Below are positions 1 to 8,371 of a stretch of DNA of 64,000 nt, one piece after another (position 1 is the first letter of the stretch; each line of letters starts with the position of its first letter). Source of the stretch: DAOPYU01 sp942493245. Its GTDB lineage: Bacteria > Sumerlaeota > Sumerlaeia > UBA8349. The stretch covers positions 2,170,001 to 2,234,000 of the forward strand of contig OW818685.1 of NCBI GenBank assembly GCA_942493245.1. Reading direction: 5' to 3'. A program made the translations under genes and the position numbers. The notes below the pieces were generated by a model. The model did no database searches. It had not been told where the DNA came from and was given only the letters and a program-made list of their open reading frames with translations.

Positions 1-49
1 CCATCTGAAAACCCGTGGTAAATTTTGTTCAATTTTATTCGACTTTGAA

Positions 50-78
50 TTGACAAAAAGACCGGAGCGAAGTCTAAT
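50..78 (+). promoter_or_regulatory. sigma-70-type promoter upstream of the HzsA-like/SUMF1 gene
   Basis: A perfect -35 box TTGACA (50-55) and a near-consensus -10 box TCTAAT (73-78) are separated by 17 bases. Transcription would start near 85, giving a leader of about 170 bases before the ATG at 255. A gagagga ribosome site lies just before that ATG. I see no gene in bases 1-254. Confidence 0.65.
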
Positions 79-254
79 GTTCCGGTGTTTCTTTATTGTG
101 GATGATATGAGTGCGGATAATTTCGGTGGGGAGTGTGTGCGAAAATCAAAGAAAAGGCCGTTTTGCAGCCCTAATAGCGCAATCGAGGCCGTCGTTCCCG
201 ATAGCCGGGGATAGACGAAAGCGTGGATTTCATCCTGTGTGAGAGGAGAAAAAT

Positions 255-3200
255 ATGAGGTCGGATCTGAAATGGCATGTTCAAATTCTGTTGTGGGGCT
301 TGGTTCTGTTGTGTGGGAACGCGCTTGGGGCCGGAGTGGACGATTATGTGAAGAAGGATTCCTGGGGCGAAACCCTGTTGGCGACCCGCGCAAAACTGGC
401 GGCGGACTCGGGAAGTGTTTCCGGAGTGGAATTCGGGGCCTGGTCGGTCACGGCTCCTCTGGCATGTTCGAACTTTGAGGAACTTCACTTCACGGACGCG
501 AAGGTGGATCTGAATGCGGCCGGGGCGGGTGGAGAGAAAATGTGGAAGCAAAGCCCAGAGTTTGTGGATGGCAAGACTCAGGCCTTGCAGGGGGGAAAGA
601 GCAAGGTCGCTACGTACTTGTTCCGCACGATTCAGGCCAAAGACGCGATGCCGCTGCCGGTTGAAGTGGGCAGTGACGATGGGATCGAGATCTGGTTGAA
701 TGGCAAGAAGATCCATTCGCACAACGTGCCGCGTTCAGCGGGCGCCGGTCGGGATAAACTGACGCTGGACTTGCAAAAGGGCGGAAATGAATTGCTGATG
801 AAGATTTACAACATCAGCGGGGGGCACGGTTTTTATTTCGCGTCCGGTTCCGAGAAATCATTCGATGCGGTCCTGGAAAAATTGCAGCAGGATTTTCCGC
901 AGATGTGCGCGTGGGTGTTGCAGGATCTGCCGCAGGATCAGCAAGTGGCCTTTTTCCAGCCGGGCCGCACCGCCGAGTTTGAAACCAATCTGATCGCCAA
1001 GGCGCTTCAGGCTCTGGAGGGAAAGGGGGGGCAGGTTTTTGCGGCCCGTCTGAAATCGTTGCAGGACGCGAAAACGGCGCCGGAAGACTCCGCCTGGTTG
1101 ACCCTTTATACCGATGTGTGCCTGGCCCGCGAGGGACAGAAGAAAATGGCGCAGGTGAACCTGCCCGCGTTGCGCCGGGCCATTGAGGACTTGCGCGCGA
1201 CGCATGGCGCGGCCTACAAAAACGGCGACGCGTACCTGCAGAAGCTTGAAATGTTTGAAAAGAAACTGCCGGCGATTCAGGAAGGGTTGGGCAAAGGCGA
1301 AGCGTCCGCGATTGGGGACATGCAGGCGATGGCGGCGTTGCAGCGTGAGGCGCTGCTGGCCAACCCGGCGCTCGATTTCGACGAAATGCTGGTGATCCGG
1401 CGCAGCGAGTCCAGTCCGGCGCTGGGGTTGCCGCAAAACTGGCAGGGCAACTGTTCGCTGGCGCGGTCGGGGTTTGACAATGAAATCATGCGCCTTTCCG
1501 ATTATCGTTCCGAACAACCGCAGCTGAAGCCTCTCTACAAACCGGAGAAGCCGATTTGCGTGGCGGATGTGGATTTGAACTTCGACGCGGACAAAATGCT
1601 TTTCTCGATGATCGGGAACCACAACCGGTGGCAGATCTGGGAAATCGGCGTGGACGGTCAGAACCTGCGTCAGGTCACACCGGGGACGTACCCGGATATT
1701 GACAACTACGATGCCTGCTATCTGCCGAGTGGCAAGATCATGTTCGGTTCCACGGCGGCGTTTCATGGCGTGCCGTGCGTGGGCGGAGCCGACACGGTGG
1801 CGAACATGTGCGTGATGGATGCGGACGGTCAGAACATGCGTCAGTTGACGTTCGATCAGGACCACAACTGGTGTCCGACGGTGATGAACGACGGGCGTAT
1901 CCTTTACACTCGCTGGGAGTATTCCGACACGGCGCACTATTTCACGCGTCTGATTTTCACAATGAATCCCGACGGTACCTCGCAGTTCTGTTATTATGGG
2001 AGCAATGGCTACTGGCCCAATTCAAAATTCTACACGCGTCCGATCCCCGGCGATAAGACCAAGGTGGTGACCGTTGCTTCCGGGCACCACGGAGTGACGC
2101 GTATGGGGGAACTGGTGATTCTCGACACGGCCAAGGGGCGTACCAGCGCCGATGGCGCGGTGCAGCGGATTCCCGGTTTTGGGAAAAAGGTCGAGCCGAT
2201 CGTTATGGACCGGCTTGTGGACGACGTGTGGCCGAAGTTCCTCCATCCGTACCCGCTGAACGACAAGTATTTTCTGGTGGCGTGTCAGCCCACGGCTACG
2301 GCGCTGTGGGGGATTTACCTGGTGGACGTGTTCGACAACATGACGCTGATCAAGGAACTGCCGGGCAATGTGCTCTTTGAGCCGGTTCCCGTGAAGAAAA
2401 TAGCCCGGCCACCGGTTATTCCCGACCGTGTGGACCCCAAAAAGCAGGATGCGGTGGTGTACCTGACCGATGTGTACTCGGGACCGGGGCTGAAAGGGGT
2501 GCCGAAGGGAACAGTGAAACAACTGCGCCTGTTCGAGTTCCATTATTCCTATCCGCAAATGGGGGGACATGTGAATGTGGCGGTCGAAGGCGCCTGGGAC
2601 GTACATCGCATTCTGGGCACTGTGCCGGTTCAGGAAGATGGGTCGGCCATGTTCCGCGTACCCGCCAATATGCCGATCGCTCTTCAGCCGCTCGATGCCG
2701 AAGGGAAGGCGGTTCAGTTGATGCGCAGCTGGTTTGCGGCGATGCCGGGTGAGACGCTTTCCTGCGCCGGATGCCACGAGAGTCAGAACCAGACGCCCCT
2801 GCCCCGTCAGACCCTGGCGAGCCGCCAGGGTCCGGCGGAAATCGAACCGTGGCACGGGCCAGCGCGTGGATTCAGTTTCAAGCGCGAAGTGCAGCCGGTT
2901 TTGGACAAGTACTGCGTCGGGTGTCACGATGGGGGAGAGCGGCATGGAGAGAAGATTCCGGATTTCTCGCGGAAGGAAAAGGATGTGGTTGGGATAGATG
3001 GAAACCGTTTCACATCGGCTTACTTGGCGTTGCATCCTTTCGTCCGGCGGCCGGGACCCGAGAGCGACTACGCGCTTCTGGAACCGATGGAATTCTATGC
3101 CGACACCAGCGAATTGGTTCAGATTTTGAAGAAGGGCCACCACGGAGTGGAATTGGACGCTGAGGCGTGGGGACGGCTTTACGCCTGGATTGATCTCAAC

Positions 3201-4322
3201 GTGCCGGATCATGGCAATTGGGCCGAACAACGTCCGCTTCCGGGAAATTTCCATGAACGGCGTATGGAAATGCGCAAACTGCTGGCCAATCGTCCGGAAG
3301 ATCCTGAAATCATGCCACCTGTGCCCGAGGCGCCGGCGTTTGTACAACCGAAACACCCAACCCGTCCCGCCCAATTCGAGAGCAAACTTGCGCAGTGGCC
3401 CTTAAATGCCGAAGAGGCAAAGAAATTGCAGGCGGCTGCGGGCGCTCAGACGCGGCGGACGCTCGATTTGGGCAATGGGGTCAAGATGGACTTTGTTTTG
3501 ATTCCAAGCGGGGAATTCGTGATGGGGAATTCGGCGGGGACACCCGATGAAAACGCGCGGACGTCTGTGAAAATCGAAAAGCCGTTCTGGTTGAGCGTGA
3601 ACGAAGTGACGTTGGGGCAGTTCCAGCGGTTCGACGAGCAGCACAAGAGCCAGATTCTCGACCAGCAGCACAAGGACCACACGACGCCTGGGTATCCGGT
3701 GAATGATCCGACTCATCCGGCGATTCGGGTTTCCTGGAAGGAAGCGGTGGCGTTCTGCGAGTGGTTGGGTAAAAATTCGGGCGAGAAATGCGTCTTGCCG
3801 ACTGAGGCGCAGTGGGAGTGGGCTTGCCGGGCGGGTACGGATACTCCGTTGAACTATGGCGACGTAAATGCCGATTTCTCAAAGCTGGCCAATCTGGCCG
3901 ACAAGTCCATGGAGCGCCTTTGCGTGCGGGGGATCAATCCGCAACCGATAGACAACCCCAGCCTGTTCGAAGCTTACCTGCCGATGGATCGCCGGTTCAA
4001 TGATGGCGAACGCATCATGACAACGGTCGCCAAGTATCAGCCCAATGCCTGGGGATTGAACGACATGCACGGCAATGTGGCCGAGTGGACGCGTTCGCTC
4101 TATCGTCCCTATCCGTACCAGGACGGGGATGGGCGCAACGCGCTGGATGGAGAGGGGAGCCGGGTGGTACGCGGAGGGTCGTGGTACGACCGTCCGTATC
4201 GTGCGGGCTCGGCGTTCCGTCTGAACTACCAGCCGTGGCAGAAGGTTTTCGATGTCGGGTTCCGCGTGGCGATCGAACAGGGAACCGATGTGCGGACGGC
4301 TCAGGCCGACGCGGCGAAGTGA
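255..4322 (+). CDS. Secreted dihaem HzsA-like propeller protein with C-terminal SUMF1 domain
   Basis: 1355 residues. A signal peptide spans about residues 1-26. Residues about 115-205 form a galactose-binding-like beta module containing the DDGIEIWLNG signature. Residues about 420-850 resemble the middle domain of hydrazine synthase alpha (HzsA-related, beta-propeller with DADGQN and DQDHNWCPT motifs). Two c-type haem motifs follow, CAGCH (Cys837) and CVGCH (Cys887). Residues about 1071-1345 are a formylglycine-generating-enzyme (SUMF1/EgtB/PvdO) domain with the NDMHGNVAEW and RVVRGGSW motifs. The two copper-binding cysteines of true FGE, which should follow the RGGS motif, are absent, so this domain is probably not a classical sulfatase-maturing enzyme. 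The protein is inferred to be periplasmic or surface-exposed, with a redox or binding role; hydrazine synthesis is not implied. The ATG at 255 follows gagagga. It stands alone behind its own promoter and ahead of a hairpin. Confidence 0.85.
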   Translation: MRSDLKWHVQILLWGLVLLCGNALGAGVDDYVKKDSWGETLLATRAKLAADSGSVSGVEFGAWSVTAPLACSNFEELHFTDAKVDLNAAGAGGEKMWKQSPEFVDGKTQALQGGKSKVATYLFRTIQAKDAMPLPVEVGSDDGIEIWLNGKKIHSHNVPRSAGAGRDKLTLDLQKGGNELLMKIYNISGGHGFYFASGSEKSFDAVLEKLQQDFPQMCAWVLQDLPQDQQVAFFQPGRTAEFETNLIAKALQALEGKGGQVFAARLKSLQDAKTAPEDSAWLTLYTDVCLAREGQKKMAQVNLPALRRAIEDLRATHGAAYKNGDAYLQKLEMFEKKLPAIQEGLGKGEASAIGDMQAMAALQREALLANPALDFDEMLVIRRSESSPALGLPQNWQGNCSLARSGFDNEIMRLSDYRSEQPQLKPLYKPEKPICVADVDLNFDADKMLFSMIGNHNRWQIWEIGVDGQNLRQVTPGTYPDIDNYDACYLPSGKIMFGSTAAFHGVPCVGGADTVANMCVMDADGQNMRQLTFDQDHNWCPTVMNDGRILYTRWEYSDTAHYFTRLIFTMNPDGTSQFCYYGSNGYWPNSKFYTRPIPGDKTKVVTVASGHHGVTRMGELVILDTAKGRTSADGAVQRIPGFGKKVEPIVMDRLVDDVWPKFLHPYPLNDKYFLVACQPTATALWGIYLVDVFDNMTLIKELPGNVLFEPVPVKKIARPPVIPDRVDPKKQDAVVYLTDVYSGPGLKGVPKGTVKQLRLFEFHYSYPQMGGHVNVAVEGAWDVHRILGTVPVQEDGSAMFRVPANMPIALQPLDAEGKAVQLMRSWFAAMPGETLSCAGCHESQNQTPLPRQTLASRQGPAEIEPWHGPARGFSFKREVQPVLDKYCVGCHDGGERHGEKIPDFSRKEKDVVGIDGNRFTSAYLALHPFVRRPGPESDYALLEPMEFYADTSELVQILKKGHHGVELDAEAWGRLYAWIDLNVPDHGNWAEQRPLPGNFHERRMEMRKLLANRPEDPEIMPPVPEAPAFVQPKHPTRPAQFESKLAQWPLNAEEAKKLQAAAGAQTRRTLDLGNGVKMDFVLIPSGEFVMGNSAGTPDENARTSVKIEKPFWLSVNEVTLGQFQRFDEQHKSQILDQQHKDHTTPGYPVNDPTHPAIRVSWKEAVAFCEWLGKNSGEKCVLPTEAQWEWACRAGTDTPLNYGDVNADFSKLANLADKSMERLCVRGINPQPIDNPSLFEAYLPMDRRFNDGERIMTTVAKYQPNAWGLNDMHGNVAEWTRSLYRPYPYQDGDGRNALDGEGSRVVRGGSWYDRPYRAGSAFRLNYQPWQKVFDVGFRVAIEQGTDVRTAQADAAK

Positions 4323-4351
4323 CCGTTATCTTTATCTGATCTGGAAGTCTC

Positions 4352-4385
4352 CGGGGTCTTTGCCGTGAAAACGGCAAAGACCCCG
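4352..4385. terminator. Hairpin after the SUMF1 gene, no U-run
   Basis: A perfect 15-bp stem (4352-4366 with 4371-4385) is closed by a GAAA loop, 30 bases after the stop codon of the preceding gene and between two convergent genes. No T-run follows on either strand, so it is either a U-independent terminator or a transcript-stabilising hairpin. Confidence 0.55.
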
Positions 4386-4450
4386 TCGAATTGGAAAGAG
4401 GTGTCCTGGGTGTCCCGCATGGGAACCGTTCCGGGTATCCGACGGACGGC

Positions 4451-5236
4451 TCAGTATCCGTTCGATGAAAAAAAAGATCCCATCCGCGGAAAATCCGGTG
4501 CTGACGGTGAGGCCGGGGGGAACAAGCAGTTCTGTTCCTGGGATTCCAGGGCCGACAGGGCATTCTCAATCATGTTGGTCGCCGTGTGCGTGGACAGGTT
4601 TCCCATGTTGAGAACGAGGTCGTAATCGGAGGGGTTGTCGAGTTCTTTGTTAAAATAGGTTCGGGCGAATTCGGCGCGCTGCCGGTCGCTGGTCTGAATG
4701 CGTTCAAGAGCGGCATCGCTGTCAATGTTGTAATACTTTGAGATGTTTTGAATGCGCCGTTCGAGCGGTGCAATCAGGCGGACACGGAGCCCCATTTTCT
4801 CTGGCAGGAGGAAGTGGGCGCCCCGGCCCAGGAGGATGACGCTGCCTTGTTCAATCAGCGCGCTGATAACTTCGACCAGAGAGCGGAAGTAGTCGGCCTG
4901 CTTGACTTGGGATTCGCCCCAGAAGAAGGACTCGAACAGGGTGGCGATGCGGGAGCGGGAGCGTTCGTCGAGCCGATCTATGAGTTGGCGGCTGACTTGG
5001 ATGTTTTCTGCGATTTCCTTGATGAGCGCCGATCCGCAGATCTCGAAGTTGGTGCGGATATGCAGTTCTTCGGCTACCAGGCGGGAGCCGGATCCCAGTT
5101 CGCGCGAGAGCGCCAGCGCGGGGCGCCGTACGGACGAGGAATTTCGCCCGTTTCCTTCTGGTTCTGAGAGCATGCCGATCCGGTCCTGTTCCCACTGCCG
5201 GATGCGTCTGTCAATGAGTTCCTGGGCGTTTGACAT
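4451..5236 (-). CDS. Cytidylate kinase-like family protein
   Basis: 261 residues. The segment ALSRELGSGSRLVAEEL (about residues 41-57) matches the P-loop region of the cytidylate-kinase-like family (Pfam Cytidylate_kin2), normally written xSRExGSGGxxIA. VILLGRGAHFLL (about 133-144) and the Arg-rich lid segment (LRVRLIAPLERR) also fit that family. A leader of about 40 residues precedes the P-loop. Members are predicted nucleoside-phosphate kinases, but many have no assigned substrate and this one should not be taken as the essential Cmk. ATG at 5236 is preceded by agaagga. The gene is monocistronic and convergent with the preceding gene. Confidence 0.8.
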   Translation of the reverse strand: MSNAQELIDRRIRQWEQDRIGMLSEPEGNGRNSSSVRRPALALSRELGSGSRLVAEELHIRTNFEICGSALIKEIAENIQVSRQLIDRLDERSRSRIATLFESFFWGESQVKQADYFRSLVEVISALIEQGSVILLGRGAHFLLPEKMGLRVRLIAPLERRIQNISKYYNIDSDAALERIQTSDRQRAEFARTYFNKELDNPSDYDLVLNMGNLSTHTATNMIENALSALESQEQNCLFPPASPSAPDFPRMGSFFSSNGY

Positions 5237-5287
5237 AGCCAGGTCCTTCTAACAAAGAGTAAAAAAAGGCGATTGCACATTGAATTT

Positions 5288-5317
5288 AGTGTAGCATAAG
5301 GCCTTCCGGCAATTCAA
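5288..5317 (-). promoter_or_regulatory. Candidate promoter of the cytidylate-kinase-like gene
   Basis: Read on the minus strand, TTGAAT (5312-5317) and TACACT (5288-5293) lie 18 bases apart, about 50 bases upstream of the start codon. The -10 box matches consensus at four of six positions. Confidence 0.45.
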
Positions 5318-5510
5318 CCAGAATCAACTTTCTGTTGACTTGCTCGCTCATCGTGTTTAGAAGGAAGTCGAGATGATGCGTTTCTTTCCGCCCGGTGTTG
5401 GCCGATAGATTCCAAATGTTTTGGGGATACCCCTGTTTTCCCATCAAGCGTCAGTCACCTTGATCCTTCATCTTGGGATTGAAAGATTGGATGAAGATGG
5501 GATCTATTGA

Positions 5511-5622
5511 GTTTTTCAGCCCCCGGAGGGGGCGACCGTGAGTAGCCGGGGGTGACCGAAGGGAACCCCCGGAATCGGCCCCAAAAGAGATAAAAGCCCT
5601 GAAGGGGCGTCCCAAACATGAA
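5511..5622 (+). repeat. Multi-hairpin palindromic repeat element (REP-like)
   Basis: Three GC-rich hairpins occur in series: GCCCCC/GGGGGC (5519-5533), CCGGGGGT/ACCCCCGG (5546-5572), and a third around 5595-5609 (GCCC tga aGGGGC). The phrases CCGGAGGGGGCGACCG, TAGCCGGGGGT and CCCTGAAGGGGCG match from memory a dispersed intergenic element seen in many copies in PVC-type genomes. Only one copy is visible in this window, so multiplicity cannot be shown here. It sits directly upstream of the sigma-54 regulator gene. Confidence 0.55.
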
Positions 5623-5673
5623 GGATCTGGGTCGGTCAGAGAGTGTAGAATTCCGGTTCGACGGGTTGCCTGG

Positions 5674-7080
5674 ATGATGGAAAAAATACACGGAACAGTT
5701 CGGAAACCTTCTGTGCTCCTGGTGGACGACGAGGAGTCCGTGCTTCAGGCCATGCGGGTTTTTCTGGATCAGGAATTGGATCTGGAACTGACCACGGCGC
5801 ACGATGGCGATGAGGCGATTCTGCATTTGCAGGTGCGCCCGTTCGATCTGGTGGTGTGCGATCAGAATATGCCGCTGGGCGAGGCGCAGGGCACGGACGT
5901 TTTGCGCTACACTCAGGAGATCAAACCACAGTCGCCTCTGTTCATTCTGGTTACGGCCTATGGTACCATTGACATGGCGGTTCAGGCGATGCGGTCGGGC
6001 GCCTACGATTTCATCAAGAAGCCCTTCGAGAAAGCCGAATTCATCAGCCATATTCGCAACGCTCTGGGAACGCTGGAATTGGCTCAGGAGAATCGGGCGT
6101 TGCGCCAGACGGTTGAGGCGCACTATGTTTTTTCTGGAATTATCGCTGTTAGCAAGGTGTTGCGCGATGTGCTCGAACTGGCTCGGCGGGCTGCCGAAAA
6201 AAACAGCGCGGTCTTGATTCTGGGTGAGAGCGGAACGGGGAAGGATTTGCTGGCGCGCGCGATTCATTTCCAAAGCGGCCGTCGTTCGAAGCCTTTCATC
6301 CCGATCAATTGCGGCGCCATTCCGGAAAACCTGATCGAGAGCGAGTTCTTCGGGCATAAGAAGGGCGCTTTCACGGGGGCGGATTCGAATCGGCGGGGGT
6401 GTTTCGAGGAAGTCGCGGGGGGGACAATTTTCCTGGATGAAATTGGCGAGATGCCGCTGGATTTGCAGGTGAAACTCCTGCGGGTGCTCGAGGAACGGAA
6501 AATTCGCCGCATTGGAGAAAATGTCGAGCGTCCGGTGGATTTCCGTATTCTGGCGGCCACGAACCGTTCTCTGGCCGATATGGTCAAAGAGGGGCGATTC
6601 CGCCAGGATCTCTTTTACCGCCTGAACGTCTTGACGATCACGATTCCGCCTCTGCGTGACCGGCGCGAGGACATTATCCCGTTGGCGGAAAATTTCCTGA
6701 AGAATCTCCAGAAGGAAATGCACAGTTCCGTGCGGACTTTCACGCCCGAGGCGCTGGCTATGTTGCAGGCGTACGACTATCCGGGCAATGTGCGCGAGTT
6801 GATCAATATCCTGCAGCGCGCGGTCCTGCTTTGCGACGGAGACGTCATTGGGCAGCAGCATTTGCCTGAGGAGATTCGGGGCTCCGAATTTGTCGAAACC
6901 CTGTTTGAACCCTCGAGTTTCGATTTGAAGGACGAAATCCGGAAAGCGCAGGTGGTGGTGGAACAGCGGTTGATCCGGAAAGCGTTGAAACAGACGGAAG
7001 GCAACCACAAGAAAGCCGCCGAACTGTTGGGTATTTCGCGGGGTTCCCTGTACAATAAGTTGCAGCAGTACGGAATCTGA
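5674..7080 (+). CDS. Sigma-54-dependent response regulator, NtrC family
   Basis: 468 residues in the canonical three-domain layout. The receiver domain (about 12-130) has the acidic pair Asp18-Asp19, phospho-acceptor Asp63 in VVCDQNMP, Thr94 and the lysine of IKKPF. The AAA+ domain (about 155-390) has Walker A GESGTGKD (184-191), the sigma-54-contact loop GAFTGA (231-236) and Walker B TIFLDEIG (251-258). A Fis-type helix-turn-helix ends the protein (GNHKKAAELLGISRGSLYNK). It should activate sigma-54 promoters after phosphorylation by a histidine kinase; no kinase gene is in the window, so signal and targets are unknown. Two adjacent ATGs (5674 and 5677) are possible and neither has a strong ribosome site. 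Confidence 0.93.
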   Translation: MMEKIHGTVRKPSVLLVDDEESVLQAMRVFLDQELDLELTTAHDGDEAILHLQVRPFDLVVCDQNMPLGEAQGTDVLRYTQEIKPQSPLFILVTAYGTIDMAVQAMRSGAYDFIKKPFEKAEFISHIRNALGTLELAQENRALRQTVEAHYVFSGIIAVSKVLRDVLELARRAAEKNSAVLILGESGTGKDLLARAIHFQSGRRSKPFIPINCGAIPENLIESEFFGHKKGAFTGADSNRRGCFEEVAGGTIFLDEIGEMPLDLQVKLLRVLEERKIRRIGENVERPVDFRILAATNRSLADMVKEGRFRQDLFYRLNVLTITIPPLRDRREDIIPLAENFLKNLQKEMHSSVRTFTPEALAMLQAYDYPGNVRELINILQRAVLLCDGDVIGQQHLPEEIRGSEFVETLFEPSSFDLKDEIRKAQVVVEQRLIRKALKQTEGNHKKAAELLGISRGSLYNKLQQYGI

Positions 7081-7100
7081 GTCTCAGGATTTTCTCCAGC

Positions 7101-7146
7101 CCTTCCGTGGGACCGGAGCATCGGGGCCCACGGAAGGTGTATTTTT
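7101..7146 (+). terminator. Intrinsic terminator after the sigma-54 regulator
   Basis: A perfect 11-bp stem ccttccgtggg/cccacggaagg (7101-7111 and 7127-7137) is followed by tgtattttt, 20 bases after the stop codon. Confidence 0.75.
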
Positions 7147-7299
7147 GCATTCCGCCCTCTGGAACATTATTTTCCCTCCTTTTCCCGCATCCGGTTCTGG
7201 CTTTTGCGGAATCTCTGTGATATGTTCCGCGTGGGAAGTGTGTTATTCCCCATTGGAAGGCCCCGTTTGAGGGGCATTTGAAAGGAGTGGCCAGTAAAA

Positions 7300-8328
7300 A
7301 TGATTTTGGTAATGGAGCCGGGTGCGTCGCAGGAGAAGTACGAGGCCGTGTTGGCGCGCATTCAGGATCTGGGATACCGGGCGCATCCCATCGTGGGCGT
7401 GGAGCGTACGGTGATCGGCTGTGTGGGACACGAGGACAAGTCCCCCTTGCAGGGTCTGGAGACGATGCCGGGGGTTGAGGCGGCCATTCCGATTCTGCGT
7501 CCCTATAAACTGGTCAGCCGGGAGTGGAAGAAGCAGAACAGTGTTCTGGATATTGCCGGAGTCAAGGTGGGCGGTCCGGAACTGGTCATCATGGCTGGTC
7601 CCTGTTCGGTCGAAAATGAGGAGCAGATCAACCTGGTGGCTCAGACCGTACGGGCGGAAGGCGGACAGTTCCTGCGCGGGGGCGCGTTCAAGCCCCGCAC
7701 ATCCCCCTATAGTTTTCAAGGATTGAAGGAAGACGGATTGAAACTGATGCGCTCGGCGGCGGATGCGGCGGGCCTCAAGGTGATTACGGAACTGGTCAGC
7801 ACGGAGGATGTGGATGTGTTGTGCGAGTTCTCCGACGTGATCCAGATCGGGGCGCGCAATGTGCAGAACTTTGCGCTCCTTCAGGTGGCGGGACGGTCGG
7901 GTAAGCCGGTGCTGCTCAAGCGGGGCATGGCGACCACGATTGACGAGTACCTGATGGCGGCTGAGTATATCCTGTCCGAAGGGAACCCCAACGTGCTCCT
8001 GTGCGAACGGGGGATTCGGACGTTTGAGACCAGCACGCGTTTCACGCTGGATCTCAGTTTTATTCCCGTGGTGCGGGGATTGAGTCATTTGCCCATTATC
8101 ATAGACCCGAGTCATGGAACGGGGCATTGGCGCTACGTGGAAGCGATGGCGATGGCGTCGGTGGCGGCGGGCGCCGATGGATTGATCATCGAGGTGCATC
8201 CAGACCCGGCGCACGCCAGTTCGGATGGCCCGCAGTCGCTCAAGCCCTCAAAGTTCACGGCGTTGATGGAGCGTTTGCGCAAACTGGCGCCTGCGGTGGA
8301 TCGCGTCGCTCCTGCGCAAAAGAGCTGA
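7300..8328 (+). CDS. aroF: 3-deoxy-7-phosphoheptulonate synthase, type I-beta
   Basis: 342 residues. DAHP synthase condenses phosphoenolpyruvate with erythrose 4-phosphate, the first step of the shikimate pathway, in the cytoplasm. Residues 1-70 form the ferredoxin-like/ACT-type regulatory extension (ILVMEPGAS start) seen in Thermotoga and Bacillus type I-beta enzymes. The catalytic barrel follows with AGPCSVEN (metal ligand Cys102), KPRTSPYSFQG, LLKRGMATT, CERGIRTFE and DPSHGTGHW. The ATG follows AAAGGAG with a slightly long gap. The extension implies feedback control by an aromatic product, but which one cannot be read from the sequence. Other aromatic-pathway genes are not adjacent. Confidence 0.95.
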   Translation: MILVMEPGASQEKYEAVLARIQDLGYRAHPIVGVERTVIGCVGHEDKSPLQGLETMPGVEAAIPILRPYKLVSREWKKQNSVLDIAGVKVGGPELVIMAGPCSVENEEQINLVAQTVRAEGGQFLRGGAFKPRTSPYSFQGLKEDGLKLMRSAADAAGLKVITELVSTEDVDVLCEFSDVIQIGARNVQNFALLQVAGRSGKPVLLKRGMATTIDEYLMAAEYILSEGNPNVLLCERGIRTFETSTRFTLDLSFIPVVRGLSHLPIIIDPSHGTGHWRYVEAMAMASVAAGADGLIIEVHPDPAHASSDGPQSLKPSKFTALMERLRKLAPAVDRVAPAQKS

Positions 8329-8371
8329 GAGTCTCGTGCGCTTCTGGCCGGAGGATTTTCAGGGCGGACCC

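Larger units (their letters stand above)
5237..5673. other. 437-bp intergenic region between divergent genes
   Basis: It holds the minus-strand promoter (5288-5317), a weak plus-strand candidate (TTGACT 5335-5340, 17-base gap, TAGAAG 5358-5363) that could serve the regulator downstream, and a palindromic repeat element (5511-5622). I see no small gene. Confidence 0.6.

Noticed and set aside
2022..3374. A 450-codon minus-strand open frame
   Set aside because: It lies wholly opposite the haem-motif region of the HzsA/SUMF1 gene and has no domain; a composition shadow.
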